From assembly GCF_001625195.1 (NCBI RefSeq), contig NC_054390.1, forward strand, positions 4,178,027-4,242,026: DNA of 64,000 nucleotides, read 5' to 3'. The position numbers and the translations under genes are program-made. Source of the stretch: Drechmeria coniospora (taxonomy: Eukaryota; Ascomycota; Sordariomycetes; Hypocreales; Ophiocordycipitaceae). A model generated the notes under the pieces. It was not told the origin of the DNA. It ran no database searches and saw only the letters and a program-made list of their open reading frames with translations. This document shows, piece after piece, positions 47,006-58,559 of the stretch (the first letter of the stretch is position 1; each line of letters begins with the position of its first letter).

Positions 47006-50000
47006 CTTGCACACGGGTCGAGGCGTGTAAGTGAGGTGCAGGGGGACGTGAGAATGAAATGTTCCTGAAGGAGGGACTGAAGGGGAACGAGATCCGCCAG
47101 GGATCTCCAAGGACCGTCGGTTCAGAGGCAGCAAGGCAGAGCAACGAGGTGACGAGAAAGCCGTCTCGACGAGGTGGAGGGTCGATGGCGAGCTCCTTTT
47201 ATGTATACGTGTCTGGCTCGCAGACGGAGGAGCTCCTATTCCGAAGGTCGCGTACGTGTACCGCCGTGCCATGTACAGGTACAGTCAAGCGAGCAGCACC
47301 ATGTACCGGTACCGTCTTGGCAGTGTCGGCAACCGCAGCAGGTGGTGTCCATGTACTTGCGCAGAGCACGTACGTGCCGGCACGCTCGTACGGTGACAAG
47401 GCACCTCGCACCCCATGGCAAGAGCTCCCCGTGCCGTTGGTGTGCTGCACTTGCCGTAGGGGTAGGTACTGTAAGTAGGTAGGGAGGTGTACATGTACAT
47501 GCAGGTACTGTGTACGCCTCGTCGTATCGTCAGCAGTGCATGTACGTCGACGAACTTGTACTTGGCGGTACTGACATGTGGGTGTGAGAACGAGACCCCT
47601 ATTTTCCCTATTTTCCGGGTCACCATCGCAACGTATTCCCTCCGGACCATGTACAAGTACCTACGGCAGAGGTCCTGTGTCGGTACCGGTGGCGGCACGC
47701 AGCGCGGGCGAGTACACGGAGCGCAGGTACATGTACTTGCGTCGCGCGTTCGCCGCCAAGCAGATGCCCAGACGATTGGCCCCGCCGTATTCCTCATCGA
47801 GTTCTGCCCGTTCCGGCGCCGCATGGATGACAGGCAACGGCCGCGAGGCAAAGGGGATATCTGGCCATTGACGGCGCTCGCCGTTGAGGTGTAGGTGTAG
47901 GGAGCCCACCACGGTGTACGTTTGCTCATGTACAAAGCAAAGGCGCTCGCCGCCATCGTGGCCTCTCCCGAAAGTCTACCTGTACTTACCTTTGCACTAG
48001 CACTGCAAAGTACACCTAGCAAGTACTTGCTTACTGTGCTGTAGGCACGGTAAGTACCTAGGTACTCCGTACTTACTGTAGTTGTAGTTGTACTGTAGTT
48101 GTAAGTACTTACGTGCGGAGTACTCCGTACGTTGCACAAGTATTCATGCCTCCGAGCGTAGGTGTACAGGTACATGCGGCTTGGTACGATTTGGTGCCGC
48201 TTTATTGTACAAAGAAGTAGCTGTACTTGCGACCGTACTCTGATCATCTGCTTACCTACCAAGGACTAGCGTGGTAGTGCGTGCATTGTCCTCGAATCAA
48301 TAATGGCACCTTTTTGCTTCGTCGGCACCAACGGCCTGGCCAATCAAGCGGCGCCCTCGAGCGTATTCCCCTACTTTTCCGCCGCCTCCGCGCACCCGTC
48401 TGCCTGCGAGAGCTTCTCTTCCCTCCCTCGGCCGCGGCCCCAAGCTTTCGCCTGCCTCGTTCTTGACCTCATCCCGTTAGAGGCAGAGCGGCGAGCGCTG
48501 CGCTGTGGCGCCGAGCGTTTATGCAGAATCTCTTTGTCGGCCCTCATTGGGTACCGCTGCCGCGCGAGGGCTAGCATGCCGATGGTCTGCGGTTATATCT
48601 CGTGTTCGCGGCGCACAGCGCGCGCAGCGGCCGATTAGCGTCGTCGACTGCCTGTCAGCACATGCAAGCCCACTGCGCGTGGTGCCTGTAGCCCGCTTCC
48701 TCACAGGCTTCTCGCCCGAGCGGTTTGGTGGCCCGCCGTTGCCTTGGAGGTGCCGAGGGCCTACAGGTAGCGGTTGGCGCTGGCAGCTAGCGGGTCGTTG
48801 GCAGCATCGCGCGAGCACTGCCTCGCTGCCTTGTCCTTGATCGTCGATGGATCGGTCGACCTATCAACTATGACGTAGTCGCACGATGGGTCGGATGATG
48901 GAAATCACAACACGGCGTACAGAGTGTACTGCTTGCCGGTGGGAGACGGAGCATCTGGTTGGTACGCACATGCGCTGTAGCTTGGCCGTGACTCGGCGGA
49001 CCGCCAAGCGAGACTGTACATGTGCCGCCGATAGCATCTGCTGTACTCCGTACGGCTCGGTATATCTACAAGAAGTTGCTACAGTACCTACAGCTGCAGT
49101 AGGTGTAATTACAGTACCAATACGGAGTACCCCGTACAGGACTTACAGAGTACCTAGGACTCCGTATTACCTACCTAGTAGGTAGGTACTAACTAGGTGG
49201 TTACTGCGTACATGCTATGGTTCCAGGTGCACTCCGTACCTACGTAGTACAGAGTATTACTCCGTACCCCTACATCTGCCTGCGTTGGTACTGCGGAGTA
49301 CAGAGCACTACTAGGTCATTACTGGCTGCACCACTCTGTACCTGCATCTGCCATGATCACGACACTTACGCGATAGGCACCATCATGCCATCGTCTGCGC
49401 CATCTCCAACGTCCCATCCATCCCCACAAAGCAAGAAAGTGGCTGATAAGTAAGACGTGCTGGCGAGTGCATACCAACGAATGAGATTGGCGAATGAGTA
49501 GCACCTATTCCAGTGCAGCCTCGGCGATCCGTTCGCTCGTCTGCCTACCAGGGGGCGCCGCATCTGGTGTTTGCTTCTGCCTTCTGGTTCGACCGTGACG
49601 AAATCCGAGTCCTCAGCCGCATCCTGCACGCCGCAGGGGCCGTCCGGCAAGCCATCCAACCACGTCGGCCGACGGCCTGACGCGCGCATCTGTCTGCCTC
49701 GTCTCCCCATTCGCGTTCCCATGCTGAAACATGGCCGCTGCCACGGCAAGCAAGCTGTGCCGCAGACCAGCCATGGCTTGCGACGCTCGTGTCCGACGAG
49801 TCACGAGATGGGTACCGGCAGATTGCTCGTGGAAAAGGCAGTGGCCTCGGATGACTCGCCCCTGGATTCGTCGTCTTCGTCCATTTTTTTTTTTCGTTTC
49901 CCTTTTTCATTTCCCTTTTCCTTTGTCGTTTCGTCGTCGAGTCCGTCGGCTCTCATGCTTGGTCGGCAGCTTGGGCGGCCTCCTGGTCGCTCGGCCCGAT

Positions 50001-50598
50001 CCAAGCCGACGGCCCGGGCCCGGCTCTGAACCCGCCCGCCCGCCCTACCCCGCCGACGAGTCCCACCTGGACCCGCCTCCGGCCGGCCGTCTCCCGAGTG
50101 CGAGCCAGCCGAGGCCGACGAGCGGCCATCCAATGACCCGTAGCCTACTCCGTCCTCGTCGTTCGTCGCGACCAACACCCCCATCGACTCACACCGCCGC
50201 GGCCCACTTCGCGTGCTCGCCATGCGCCCTCACCGTTCAAGCGCGCATTTTGACTGTGGCATGGACACGTATTTTGGTGCCTACGACGAGGTCGAACGGG
50301 CGTCCATTCTTCCAGAGGGGTTACCCTGGCGGAAAAGGTGCCTTGCCATGAGGGCCCATCCTATCACGCCGGTGCAGGTCGAAATATGGTGCCGCGCAGG
50401 AGGCTGCCGCTGTTGCTGGCCCGGGTGGTCATGGTGGCGTCTGTGCGAGCCCTGACCTTCCCTCCACGTTCCCGTCGTCCGGCTTGATCATGTCACCGTG
50501 GTCCATCGTATGCCGGCCACTCCTCGCGCGACGACGCCGCCTTCCAGGACGGTAGACGGGGTGCGCGTGACGGACGTTGCGGAGGGGGATGCGCGTCC
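47006..50598. repeat. Long gene-free stretch with repeat patches
   Basis: About 3.6 kb between the chitinase start and the regulator's 3' end. TACTCCGTAC-type patches occur at about 47220-47560, 47960-48260 and 49020-49330, with CGGAGTACTCCG at 48116-48127. Other parts (48300-48850, 49500-50590) are GC-rich but the open frames overlap on both strands without a recognisable product. Confidence 0.5.
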
Positions 50599-53085
50599 CT
50601 ACATCAACCCTTGCAGGAAGCGGCGCGAGAGTCCAACCCCCTCCGACGCCTCTCCCTCGACGGCACCGAAAAGCTCCGTGGGAAACTCGTGCTCCGAGTC
50701 TTGCCCCTGCACGAGAGTGTCGAACAGATCCAGCAGGTCGGAGCTTATCTCCGACATGTCGGGCATGCCCATCGGCTGCGGCGTCGCCAGGGTGCCGCCT
50801 TCGAGACCCGCGGCATGCTCGGCGGCGACCGAAGACGAACGAGGGTGGAGCTGGGCGGCGTCGGCGGCCGGAGCGGCCGAGCCCCTCCTCGAGACGTCGG
50901 CCGGCCTCTCGGAGCCTGGCAGCCCCAGCCTGTTCAGCCGTGGCAGGAAGCCCCGGATGCTGTTCCACAGCCGCCGGCTCGCGACGCTGTGGCGCGAGAA
51001 GCCCCGGACGAGATCGACGGCGTCGAGGAAGCTCCCCCGGCAGTGCTCGGCGAAGACGTCGGGCGCGTGGCAGACGGCGAGGGCGATGACGGCAAAGGCG
51101 CTCAGCAGAAAGTGGTTGAAGGCGTTCTGCTGGCGCGAGTAAATGTCCGTCGTCGCGTGAAGGTGGACGAGCACCTCGACGCTGTCGCGGGCTACGTCGA
51201 CGACGAGGCGTGCGCTCGCGAGGTTGGCCTGCATCGTGGCGGCGCTGAGGAGGTAGTGCTGGTAGATGGAGATGCGCGTGAAGTTGCCGCGCAGGAAGAG
51301 CAGGGCGCGCAGCCGGTGCAGGACCCGCGGCTGGGACCGGGCGGCGACGAGGGCGTGCGGGTGCCGCATCTGCAGGTGGGCTGGTATGCCCTCGATCCAA
51401 GCCTGCGTGCTGACGTCGAGCGCCCGCACCGTCTCGTGCGGGATGGACTGGACGGGCGCGCCGAGGGGAGGGATGGCATCCCAGAGCTGGGAGCACAGCC
51501 GGGCGTAGCCGACCATGCAGTTGAGGTAGGCGTGGTCGGCGTCCTGCATCGTCAGCCGGGGGCCGACGCGACGCGGCCGCGGGCTCTCCGACCTACCAGC
51601 TCGGGCAGCGCGGGGTCGATGTCTCGGTCGGCGAGGGCAAATGAGAGGCTCGTGCCGAAGCTCCATCGGCGGTCGAGGACGTAGACGCACCAGAAGACGC
51701 GCATGGCATCGCGCCGCGACTGCGCGTCTTTGAAGTTGTCGAGAAGCGACTTTTTCCTGTGGAGACCCATCTCGAGAGATTCCCTCGCCGCGATGCCGAT
51801 GGTTCGCCAGGCGAGCAGCTCGTCGTCGCAGTGAAAGTGGTAGATGCTCTGCGCCGCGCTCAGCGAGGGAAACGGGAGGCAACCCCGGGATCTTCTTACC
51901 AGCGCCACGAGCAGTTGTATTCCTTTGAGCGCCACCTCGGAGCGCGATATGCGCGTGATGCTATCCTGAACCGACTCGGCAATGGCCGCGCTCAGCTGGT
52001 TCCTACCGCGTGCCTCGATGGCGATGCCCGTGGCGGCCGCGAGCTTGGCCATCTCAATGTCCCTCGACGTCAGGGGGGGCCGCGTCTCCCGATGCTGATT
52101 GTCCATCGACGCGGGGCTGCGAATCAGGTAGAGGATTTGGTCGGCTCGCGAGGCCAGCTCGACAATGTCGATGAAGGGATAGACCGACTCGACCTCCTCC
52201 TCGAAGACGCCAAGCAGCCGGGAGAGCTCGTGGGGCGTGCAGCGGTTCCAGAAATCAACGTCGGCGTCGGCGCATTCCCCCCTCGATCGCTCGCTCGGCG
52301 TTGGAGACGCACGGGGACTCTCCGGCTCCGGCTCCGAGGCGGGAATGCCCATGCGCGTCAGGGACCGCTCGGCGACCAGTAGCCCGTAGGCAGGGCGGGT
52401 GGGCCCGACGAACTGCGGGTCTTTCGGGACGGTCCTCGCCCCGCCGTAACCGTTGGACGGCGAAGGCGTGAGGATGCTGGCGAGGCGGGCGTGGACCCGG
52501 GGCCGGGTCGGAGACGGGCTTTGCAGCTCCTGAACGGCCTGCGCGAGGTCGGCGACTTGCTGACGCAGCAGCGCCGTCTCTTCGCCGAGGGTCCGGAGGC
52601 GATGGCTGTCGAGTGACATGAGCCTATGCGAATGGACGGGTGGACGGGTGGACGGATGGACGGATAAACGGTTGGACGGTTGAAAGGATGGGTAAACGGG
52701 GAGACGCTTGGGTGTCTTTTGGAGAGCGTGGCCCTGATTCCCGAGGATGTGACCAACCTGTCGTGTTTGCTCTTCGTCGTCTGGGACGGCGGCCGGGCGT
52801 CAAAGACACAGGCGAGTCCGGCATGGAGACAGCGCTCGCAGGTCAGACCTTCGGTCGGCAGGCATTTGAGCTTCTTCTTCTTGCACTCGTTGCTAGGGAA
52901 AAATGACGGTGAGCGTAGGGTCCGACGGGGCGAGGCGAGTGCGCGGCGCTGGCGGACCATGCAACGGCCGTATATCTTCCACGCTTGGCCCGACGCCCAT
53001 CTTCAGCCCTCGACGGACGCTTCCTGGGGTCCGCCGGGCCGTCCGTGCCATGGCTGGCTTGGCCTGTCCGGCTTCCGGAATTCAT
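50599..53085 (-). CDS. Zn2Cys6 fungal transcription factor
   Basis: Binuclear zinc cluster regulator, nuclear. Four exons: 53085-52958, 52892-52758, 52623-51597 and 51543-50599, giving 744 aa. The first exon ends in TG and the second starts with C, rebuilding the first zinc Cys. The cysteines are at 43, 46, 53, 61, 64 and 71 (C-x2-C-x6-C-x7-C-x2-C-x6-C), followed by basic SKHDR and a short heptad-like stretch (LGEETALLRQQVADLAQAV) that could dimerise. The fungal middle homology region covers about 190-560 with ESVYPFIDIVELASRADQI, HRKKSLLDNFKDAQSRRDAM and FWCVYVLDRRWSFGTSLSFA. The acidic C-terminus may activate. Intron 1 uses a weak GTCCGC donor. Intron 2 holds a GGACGGGT-type microsatellite. 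It is divergent from a P450 gene, which is its most likely target. Confidence 0.9.
52623..52690. repeat. GGACGGGT-type microsatellite in an intron
   Basis: Short run of GGACGGGTGGACGGAT units with substitutions, inside the second intron of the zinc-cluster regulator gene. Confidence 0.75.
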
Positions 53086-53658
53086 GGCGGCGGCGAGAGG
53101 ATTTCCGACGTCGACAAAGCAACGACTGCGTGGGAGGAGGAGGGGTTCAGCTGTGCCTGAACCCTTACCTAATACGGACGCCGGACAAACGATTCCGTCT
53201 CAGCCTCTCGGAACAATTCCGACCCCTTCCGAGCCGTGCTGGCAACGTCATCGTCACCAAGTACCGGCTTTGGACACGCAATCTGGCCGTCAGCATGTTC
53301 CGAGGAAATGCAACTGGTCTCCCGATGCTCATCGACCCACGACCACCGTCAGCTATGGAAGAGAAAGGCAGGCCGCTCTGAGACGGATGTCCTGCCCAGT
53401 CCTGCCCGAGGATAGAGTCAAGCCTCCTACATCGTTCTAGCGAGTCCCCGATCGACACAGAAACTCGTCGGCCGGTCCGTAGCACTCACGACTTCTCTTG
53501 TGGCCCTCATTGGACGGTCCGCTACCCTGACGACTTCTGAGGTAGCCCTCGTTGGACGGCCCGCCACCCTCTCGACTTCTCTTGTGGCCCTCGTTGGAAG
53601 GTCCGCCGCCCTCGCAACGCCCGAGGTGGCCTCTGTTCCGCCGCCGTCTCGTCTCGTC
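53086..53658. promoter_or_regulatory. Shared divergent promoter of the regulator and P450 genes
   Basis: Only 573 bases separate the two start codons. The right-hand third is a 42-bp minisatellite (see 53473-53640). The left part shows no further repeat. Co-regulation of the pair is inferred from the head-to-head layout. Confidence 0.5.
53473..53640. repeat. 42-bp tandem repeat with phased CGG-N-CCG sites
   Basis: Four units of exactly 42 bp. The first bases read CGGTCCG at 53473, CGGTCCG at 53515, CGGCCCG at 53557 and AGGTCCG at 53599. CGG-N-CCG is an inverted pair of the triplets that zinc-cluster proteins bind. The same stretch is open in the P450 reading frame (14-residue unit such as RSATLTTSEVALVG) but has no ATG. 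Confidence 0.8.
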
Positions 53659-55384
53659 ATGGCCGCAACAGCCTTCTTGGCCGACACCTGCTCGTGGTCG
53701 TCCCTTGCCGTCACCCTCTTGGCCGCACCTTTACTCTATCTGCTCACCAACGAGATCGTCCGGCGCAAGGCCAGGATCGGCGGCATCCAAGGGCCCGCCG
53801 GGTTGCCTCTCATCGGCAACCTCTGGGATATCCGCGTCAACGCGGCGGAGAAATACCGAGACTGGGCGAGGACGTTCGGCGACGTGTACCAGATCCAGCT
53901 CGGGAACGTCCCCATCGTCGTCGTCAACTCGTCGGCCGCCGCGAGGGCCATCTTCGGCCACAACGCGTCGGCCATGAGCTCGAGACCCGAGTTCTACACC
54001 TTTCACAAGGCATGCCCCACCTCTCAACCGAGCCCCCCCCCCCCCCCTCGCCGCCCGACGCACCTCGGAATCGTGCTGACCGGACCGAAGGTCCTGAGCG
54101 ACACGGCGGGCACGACCATCGGCACCTCGCCCTACGGCGACTCGCTCAAGCGCCGGCGCAAGGGCGCTGCCTCGGCGCTGAACAAGCCGTCAGTGCAGAC
54201 GTATGTCGCTCACCTCGACATCGAGACGCGCGACTTCATCCGGGAGCTCTACTCGTACGGCCGGGCCGGCCGGGTGCCGACGGATCCGATGCCCATGATC
54301 CAGCGCCTCTCGCTCTCGCTAGCCCTTACCCTCAACTGGGGCGTGCGGCTCCGGAGCCAGGAGGACGAGCTGTTCGACGAAATCACCCACGTCGAGGAGG
54401 AGATCAGCCGGTTCCGGTCGACGACTGGAAACCTGCAGGACTACATCCCGCTGCTGCGCCTCAACCCCTTCAACCGGCACTCGTCCAAGGCGCGCGAGAT
54501 GCGTAACCGGCGTGACGCCTACCTCGGAAGGCTCAACCGCGGCCTCGACGAGCGCATCGCCGACGGCACCTACAAGCCGTGCATCCAGGCCAACGTCATC
54601 TTGGACGACGAGGCGAAGCTGACCGAGGACGAGCTGACGTCCATCAGCCTGACCATGCTCTCGGGCGGTCTCGACACGGTGACGACGCAGGTCGCCTGGT
54701 TCGTCGCCTTCCTGTCGCGGCACCCCGAGGTGCAGGAGAGGGCCGCGGCCGAGATTGCACGCTTCTACGGCCCCGACGAGCCCATGTGCGAGGCGAGCGA
54801 CGACCAGCGGTGCCCGTACGTCGTCGCCCTCGTCAAGGAGTCGCTGCGGTACTTTACCGTCCTGCGCCTCGCGCTGCCGAGGGCCTCGACCAAGGACGTC
54901 GCCTACGGGGACGTGGTCATCCCGGCCGGGTCCGTCGTCTTCCTCAACGCCTGGGCCTGCAACATGGGTGAGTGCCGCCGTCGAGCGGGAGGCTCGCCGA
55001 GTCATCCGAGGGAAGTGGAAGCCGAGGCTGACGGGTGCGCGACCGCCAGATGCCGACCTGTGGCCGGACCCCGAAGTCTTCCGACCCGAGCGTTGGTCGG
55101 AGCAGCCCGACGCCCCTCTGTTCACCTACGGCGTCGGCTACCGCATGTGCGCCGGCTGGCAGCTGGCGAACCGCGAGCTCTACCTCGTCTACATGCGCCT
55201 GCTCAACAGCTTCCGAGTCGAGAGCCACGACGCCGTCGACTGCCACCCCGTCAGCGGCAACGCCGACCCGAGGAGCCTCGTCGCCATGCCGCGGCGGTAC
55301 CGGGTGCGCTTCGTGCCTCGCGACGCCGAGGCGCTGGCCGAGGCGATGCGGGAGACGGCCAGGATGGACGAGGCCGATGCGTAG
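53659..55384 (+). CDS. Cytochrome P450, CYP504/phenylacetate-hydroxylase-like
   Basis: ER-anchored heme monooxygenase. Exons 53659-54009, 54091-54967 and 55050-55384, 520 aa. N-terminal membrane anchor (LAVTLLAAPLLYLLTNEIV), then proline-rich hinge GIQGPAGLPLIGNLWDI. I-helix SGGLDTVTTQ, K-helix KESLRY, PERW region and heme loop TYGVGYRMCAG with Cys about 443. The words SLKRRRKGAASALNKP, ETRDFIREL and CAGWQLANRELYLVYMRL recall the phenylacetate 2-hydroxylase group, but the substrate is a guess. The first intron (54010-54090) has a GC donor (GCATGC) and a CTGAC branch point and is stop-free, so a naive reading would insert 27 foreign residues including a proline run. Start chosen at the first ATG before the anchor. 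Confidence 0.9.
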
Positions 55385-56153
55385 CGCCTGGAGGGGGGGG
55401 GGGTGGCGACGGCATGATGGCTGCACGAGGCAGGACTTGATGTTTTATTCTTGCAAGTGCCCGCGTCGGCTTTGGCGGTTTCACTGCTTGGCAGCGTGCC
55501 GCGTTCGTACTGCTAACCTACCAGTCACTACCAGACACTGCATGGGGGTAAGAAGGAGACCATGCTGCTGGCTTTCGCCCAGAATACAGTGCATCCACAG
55601 CGTCACATACAGCGCATTCACAGCGTCACAGCATGCTGGACACCACTGAAAGGTGCGTGGGGCGCCCCAAGGTACCTGGTGTGCCCGCCGTGTTCGTGGC
55701 CCGAACCGCTCGCTGCTGGTCCGTTGGCGCCGGGCCGAAACCGCTGTTGGCCCTCCACGAGCACCGGCACTGCCCCTGACCGTGGGCCCTACAGATAAGT
55801 ACTCTGTACCTTGCGGGTAATTGTAGCTGCGGTCCCCGTCACCGTAACGCACGACAACCCCTCCCCTTGAGGGCGGTGAGGTGCAACGACGTCGACAACC
55901 TCCTACACTCCAGCACGCAAAGAGTTTTGGCCACGTTGCATCGTTGGTTTGTCCCAACATCGTCTCGCGCGTTGGCTCAACCGACTTCCATTCGCACTGA
56001 GCACTCTTCGCCGGCACCATAAACTCGCCCCCTCATGGAGTGTGGCCAGGCCCCTCGGACGACCCTTGTTTTGCCGCCCAGCTCGCCGAGGGAATTCGTC
56101 GAGCGGCCAGGCAACGAGCGGCCTCGACGCCTTCTCCCACATTTCGAAGCCAG
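55385..56153. other. Intergenic region, no gene seen
   Basis: Contains a G run at 55393-55402 and a short direct repeat of CACAGCGTCAC at about 55596 and 55619. No reading frame with a recognisable product. Confidence 0.5.
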
Positions 56154-56633
56154 ATGCCTCCGCAGAACTACCGCAGGCTCGCCGAGATGAAAAAGAACCA
56201 GGTGGGTGAACGAGAGGCCAACCGAGAGCGACAGCGGATCTCCGACGCCCGGTACTGGGCACACGAAGCAGACATGTTCAGGGACATGCTGCATCATCAT
56301 CAGTCCACGCTGTCGCAGCAATCGAATTCGCCGCAGGCGATTCGGGTCTGGAAGCGCAGCGTGGCCGTTTACCGCAAGCAGCGTCTATCGCTGGGCCATT
56401 CCCCGCAGCAGATCAAGCAGAGGCGGCTCATGATTCTCTCCCAGGACTACTGGCGTGTCGAGGCCGAGGCTTTGACGAGGCTAGCCAGCAGCGACCCCCC
56501 AAGATCAAGACGCCCTCCGCTCCGCTTGGAATCCGTGACGGGGAGAGTTTCGGATGGCACAAGGTCAAGAAGGAGGCGCCGTCCAGACGAGGCCGATGTC
56601 GAGACGTCCACCAGCACAAGGGATGGCGCCTAA
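56154..56633 (+). CDS. Hypothetical basic protein, 159 aa
   Basis: Single open frame from the ATG at 56154 to a TAA. The N-terminal two thirds are rich in Arg, Gln and Glu and look helical (REANRERQRISDARYWAHEA, QQIKQRRLMILSQDYWRVEA). The C-terminus is disordered and Arg-rich (TRSRRRRRPDEAD). No signal peptide, membrane segment or known motif is seen. It lies 121 bases upstream of the FHA-pseudokinase gene on the same strand, so the two could share a transcript start region or this could be part of a longer gene model. I do not recognise the family. Confidence 0.42.
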   Translation: MPPQNYRRLAEMKKNQVGEREANRERQRISDARYWAHEADMFRDMLHHHQSTLSQQSNSPQAIRVWKRSVAVYRKQRLSLGHSPQQIKQRRLMILSQDYWRVEAEALTRLASSDPPRSRRPPLRLESVTGRVSDGTRSRRRRRPDEADVETSTSTRDGA

Positions 56634-56754
56634 CCATGAGTCCCATTGGTCCTGCACGCACAAGATCAGCACTACAAGTAGCCTGATCTCCTGCTTGAAG
56701 TTTTCTCCCATCATACGCTATGCTTCCCACCTTGCTCACGGCACACCGACAACT

Positions 56755-58559
56755 ATGGAAACGGATCAGCCTTCACTCGCTCGCGTCGTGCTCTTTCTCT
56801 GCTTCGGCAAGGGCAGCGGCCTCGACGACGTTCTAGCTCTGTCGGAGAACCGACGGTACCACTTCGCACCCAACGATGTGACTGATGAAGCGCGTTGGCG
56901 CGGGGGCCAAGAGCGGCGACACACCGAGGGTGCGGTGCTCCAGCTTACCTTTGGAGAGTATATGTATTCGCCCGAGGGATGGGTTTTAGGCTCCGATACA
57001 GACACCGACAATTGCGACCTTCAAATCAGCGAGAACAACGAGACGGGCATTAGCAGGCAGCATGTCCGTGTGGACACGGATCCCAGATCTCGTCTGCCGA
57101 GAGTCAGGGTTCTCTCACGCCATGGCGCGGTATGCACCAAGGACGAGAGCGGTGAAGCGGTGCGCTTTTTGTGTGGACAAGACTTCACCATCGATCGCCC
57201 CATGCTTTTAGATCTTGGCGCCGTCCAGTTCCGAGCGTGGAGCCCAAAGCTGACGGCCGGCGAGGAGTCGATTTATCAAGGGCTCGCGTTGAAGTGGAGC
57301 GAGGAGGCCGTCGCCGCCGCGCCCAGGCCGCTGAGGGCACCCGCCGAGCCGCAAGACAACGAGGGCGGAGGGCACGAGACGATGACATCCAACGTCCGCC
57401 CGGGCAGGAATGGTGCTGTTTATGTCAACCAAGGCGTCATCCTTTCTCACAGCACGACGGCCGAGATGATCGCCGTTCAGGAGCGAGCTTCTGGCATCTT
57501 GTACGGCGCCAAGGTGCCATATTCCAACACCGATGATGACTACGGCATGATCAGAGGTTGCCTGGAAAGCTTGACGAAAGAGTTCGAGTGCCTATCCAAG
57601 CTGGATCACGTGAGTCTTCTTGCCACGCACTTGCCATGGCGACGATGCATGAACAGTGAGTGGCCGACGCGGCTGACGTATGCTAGCCACACATCGTGAC
57701 GGCCGTTGACTTGGTCCTGGATGCGGATGACAAGCAACCTCCGTGGCTCATCATGGAACACATTCCGCATCGGCTCGATACCGTGGCCGTTAACGGAGAT
57801 GATGGCGTCATTGTCCTGACGCAGATTTGCAGCGCACTCGAATACTTGCACGCGAACCTCGTGATGCACAGAAATCCGAACCCCGACAATGTTCTCATGA
57901 AAGAGGTCGCCTGTGAGGGTGGGACGAGGCGAATGGCAAAGCTGTTCGGCATTGGGACGGCAAGACACTACCGCGACGGAGACCACACGAGCTTCTCCGT
58001 GGCAAAATCAGCCTACATGGCCCCGGAGCTTGTCGACCAACGACGGCGCTACTCGAATGCCGCCGACATGTACTCGCTAGGCCGCATCGCATTGGAAATG
58101 TTCTCGCCTCGAAGAGCCTCCTTCCGAGCCTCCGGCTCTGACCTACCACCGACCACGGAGCAGTACGATGATTGGAAGGTGCCAGTCCAAGTCCGCCCCA
58201 TCCTTGATGGGCTTCTACAGCGTCAGCCGGAGAACAGATTGACGGCTCGCGCGTGCCTGTTCCAGCTATGGCGTTTGACCCAGCAACCCATATCGAACGC
58301 ACGCGTCGGGGCCGGCATGACCGCTGGGCAGGAGGTCCACGGTGCTTTCGGTCGGAGCCAGGCTCCCACGATGTCAACGACTCGAGCACGCTGGGAAGTC
58401 GACGGCGAACGCAGCGAATTGCCAGACACGGAGCCGTATAGCCTATCATGTTCGATGCCGCCATCGCCAAGTGGCCGCCACACCCCGTGCTTGGAGGACG
58501 TTGAAGCGCACAAAGGGCCGGTTGAAAGCGCGGCGATGCTTGCAATGGTGGGTGGCTAG
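56755..58559 (+). CDS. FHA domain-pseudokinase fusion protein
   Basis: Two exons, 56755-57609 and 57687-58559 (GTGAGT donor, GGCTGAC branch point), 575 aa. An FHA phosphothreonine-binding domain occupies about residues 60-170, with WVLGSDTDTDNCDLQI and ISRQHVRV near 99-106. A protein-kinase-like fold runs from about 215 to 500. It keeps a lysine in YGAKVP, PDN in the catalytic loop and an APE motif (SAYMAPELVD). However, the catalytic loop reads HRNPNPDN, with Asn replacing the catalytic Asp, and the DFG segment reads LFG, lacking the magnesium-binding Asp. It should therefore be an inactive, binding-only kinase. The tail after 500 is Ser/Pro-rich. Similar FHA-kinase fusions are scattered in moulds. 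The role is unknown, perhaps a signalling scaffold. Confidence 0.88.

Noticed and set aside
53500..53658. N-terminal extension of the P450 through the 42-bp repeat
   Set aside because: No ATG in frame in this stretch; the membrane anchor begins right after the ATG at 53659, as expected for this family.
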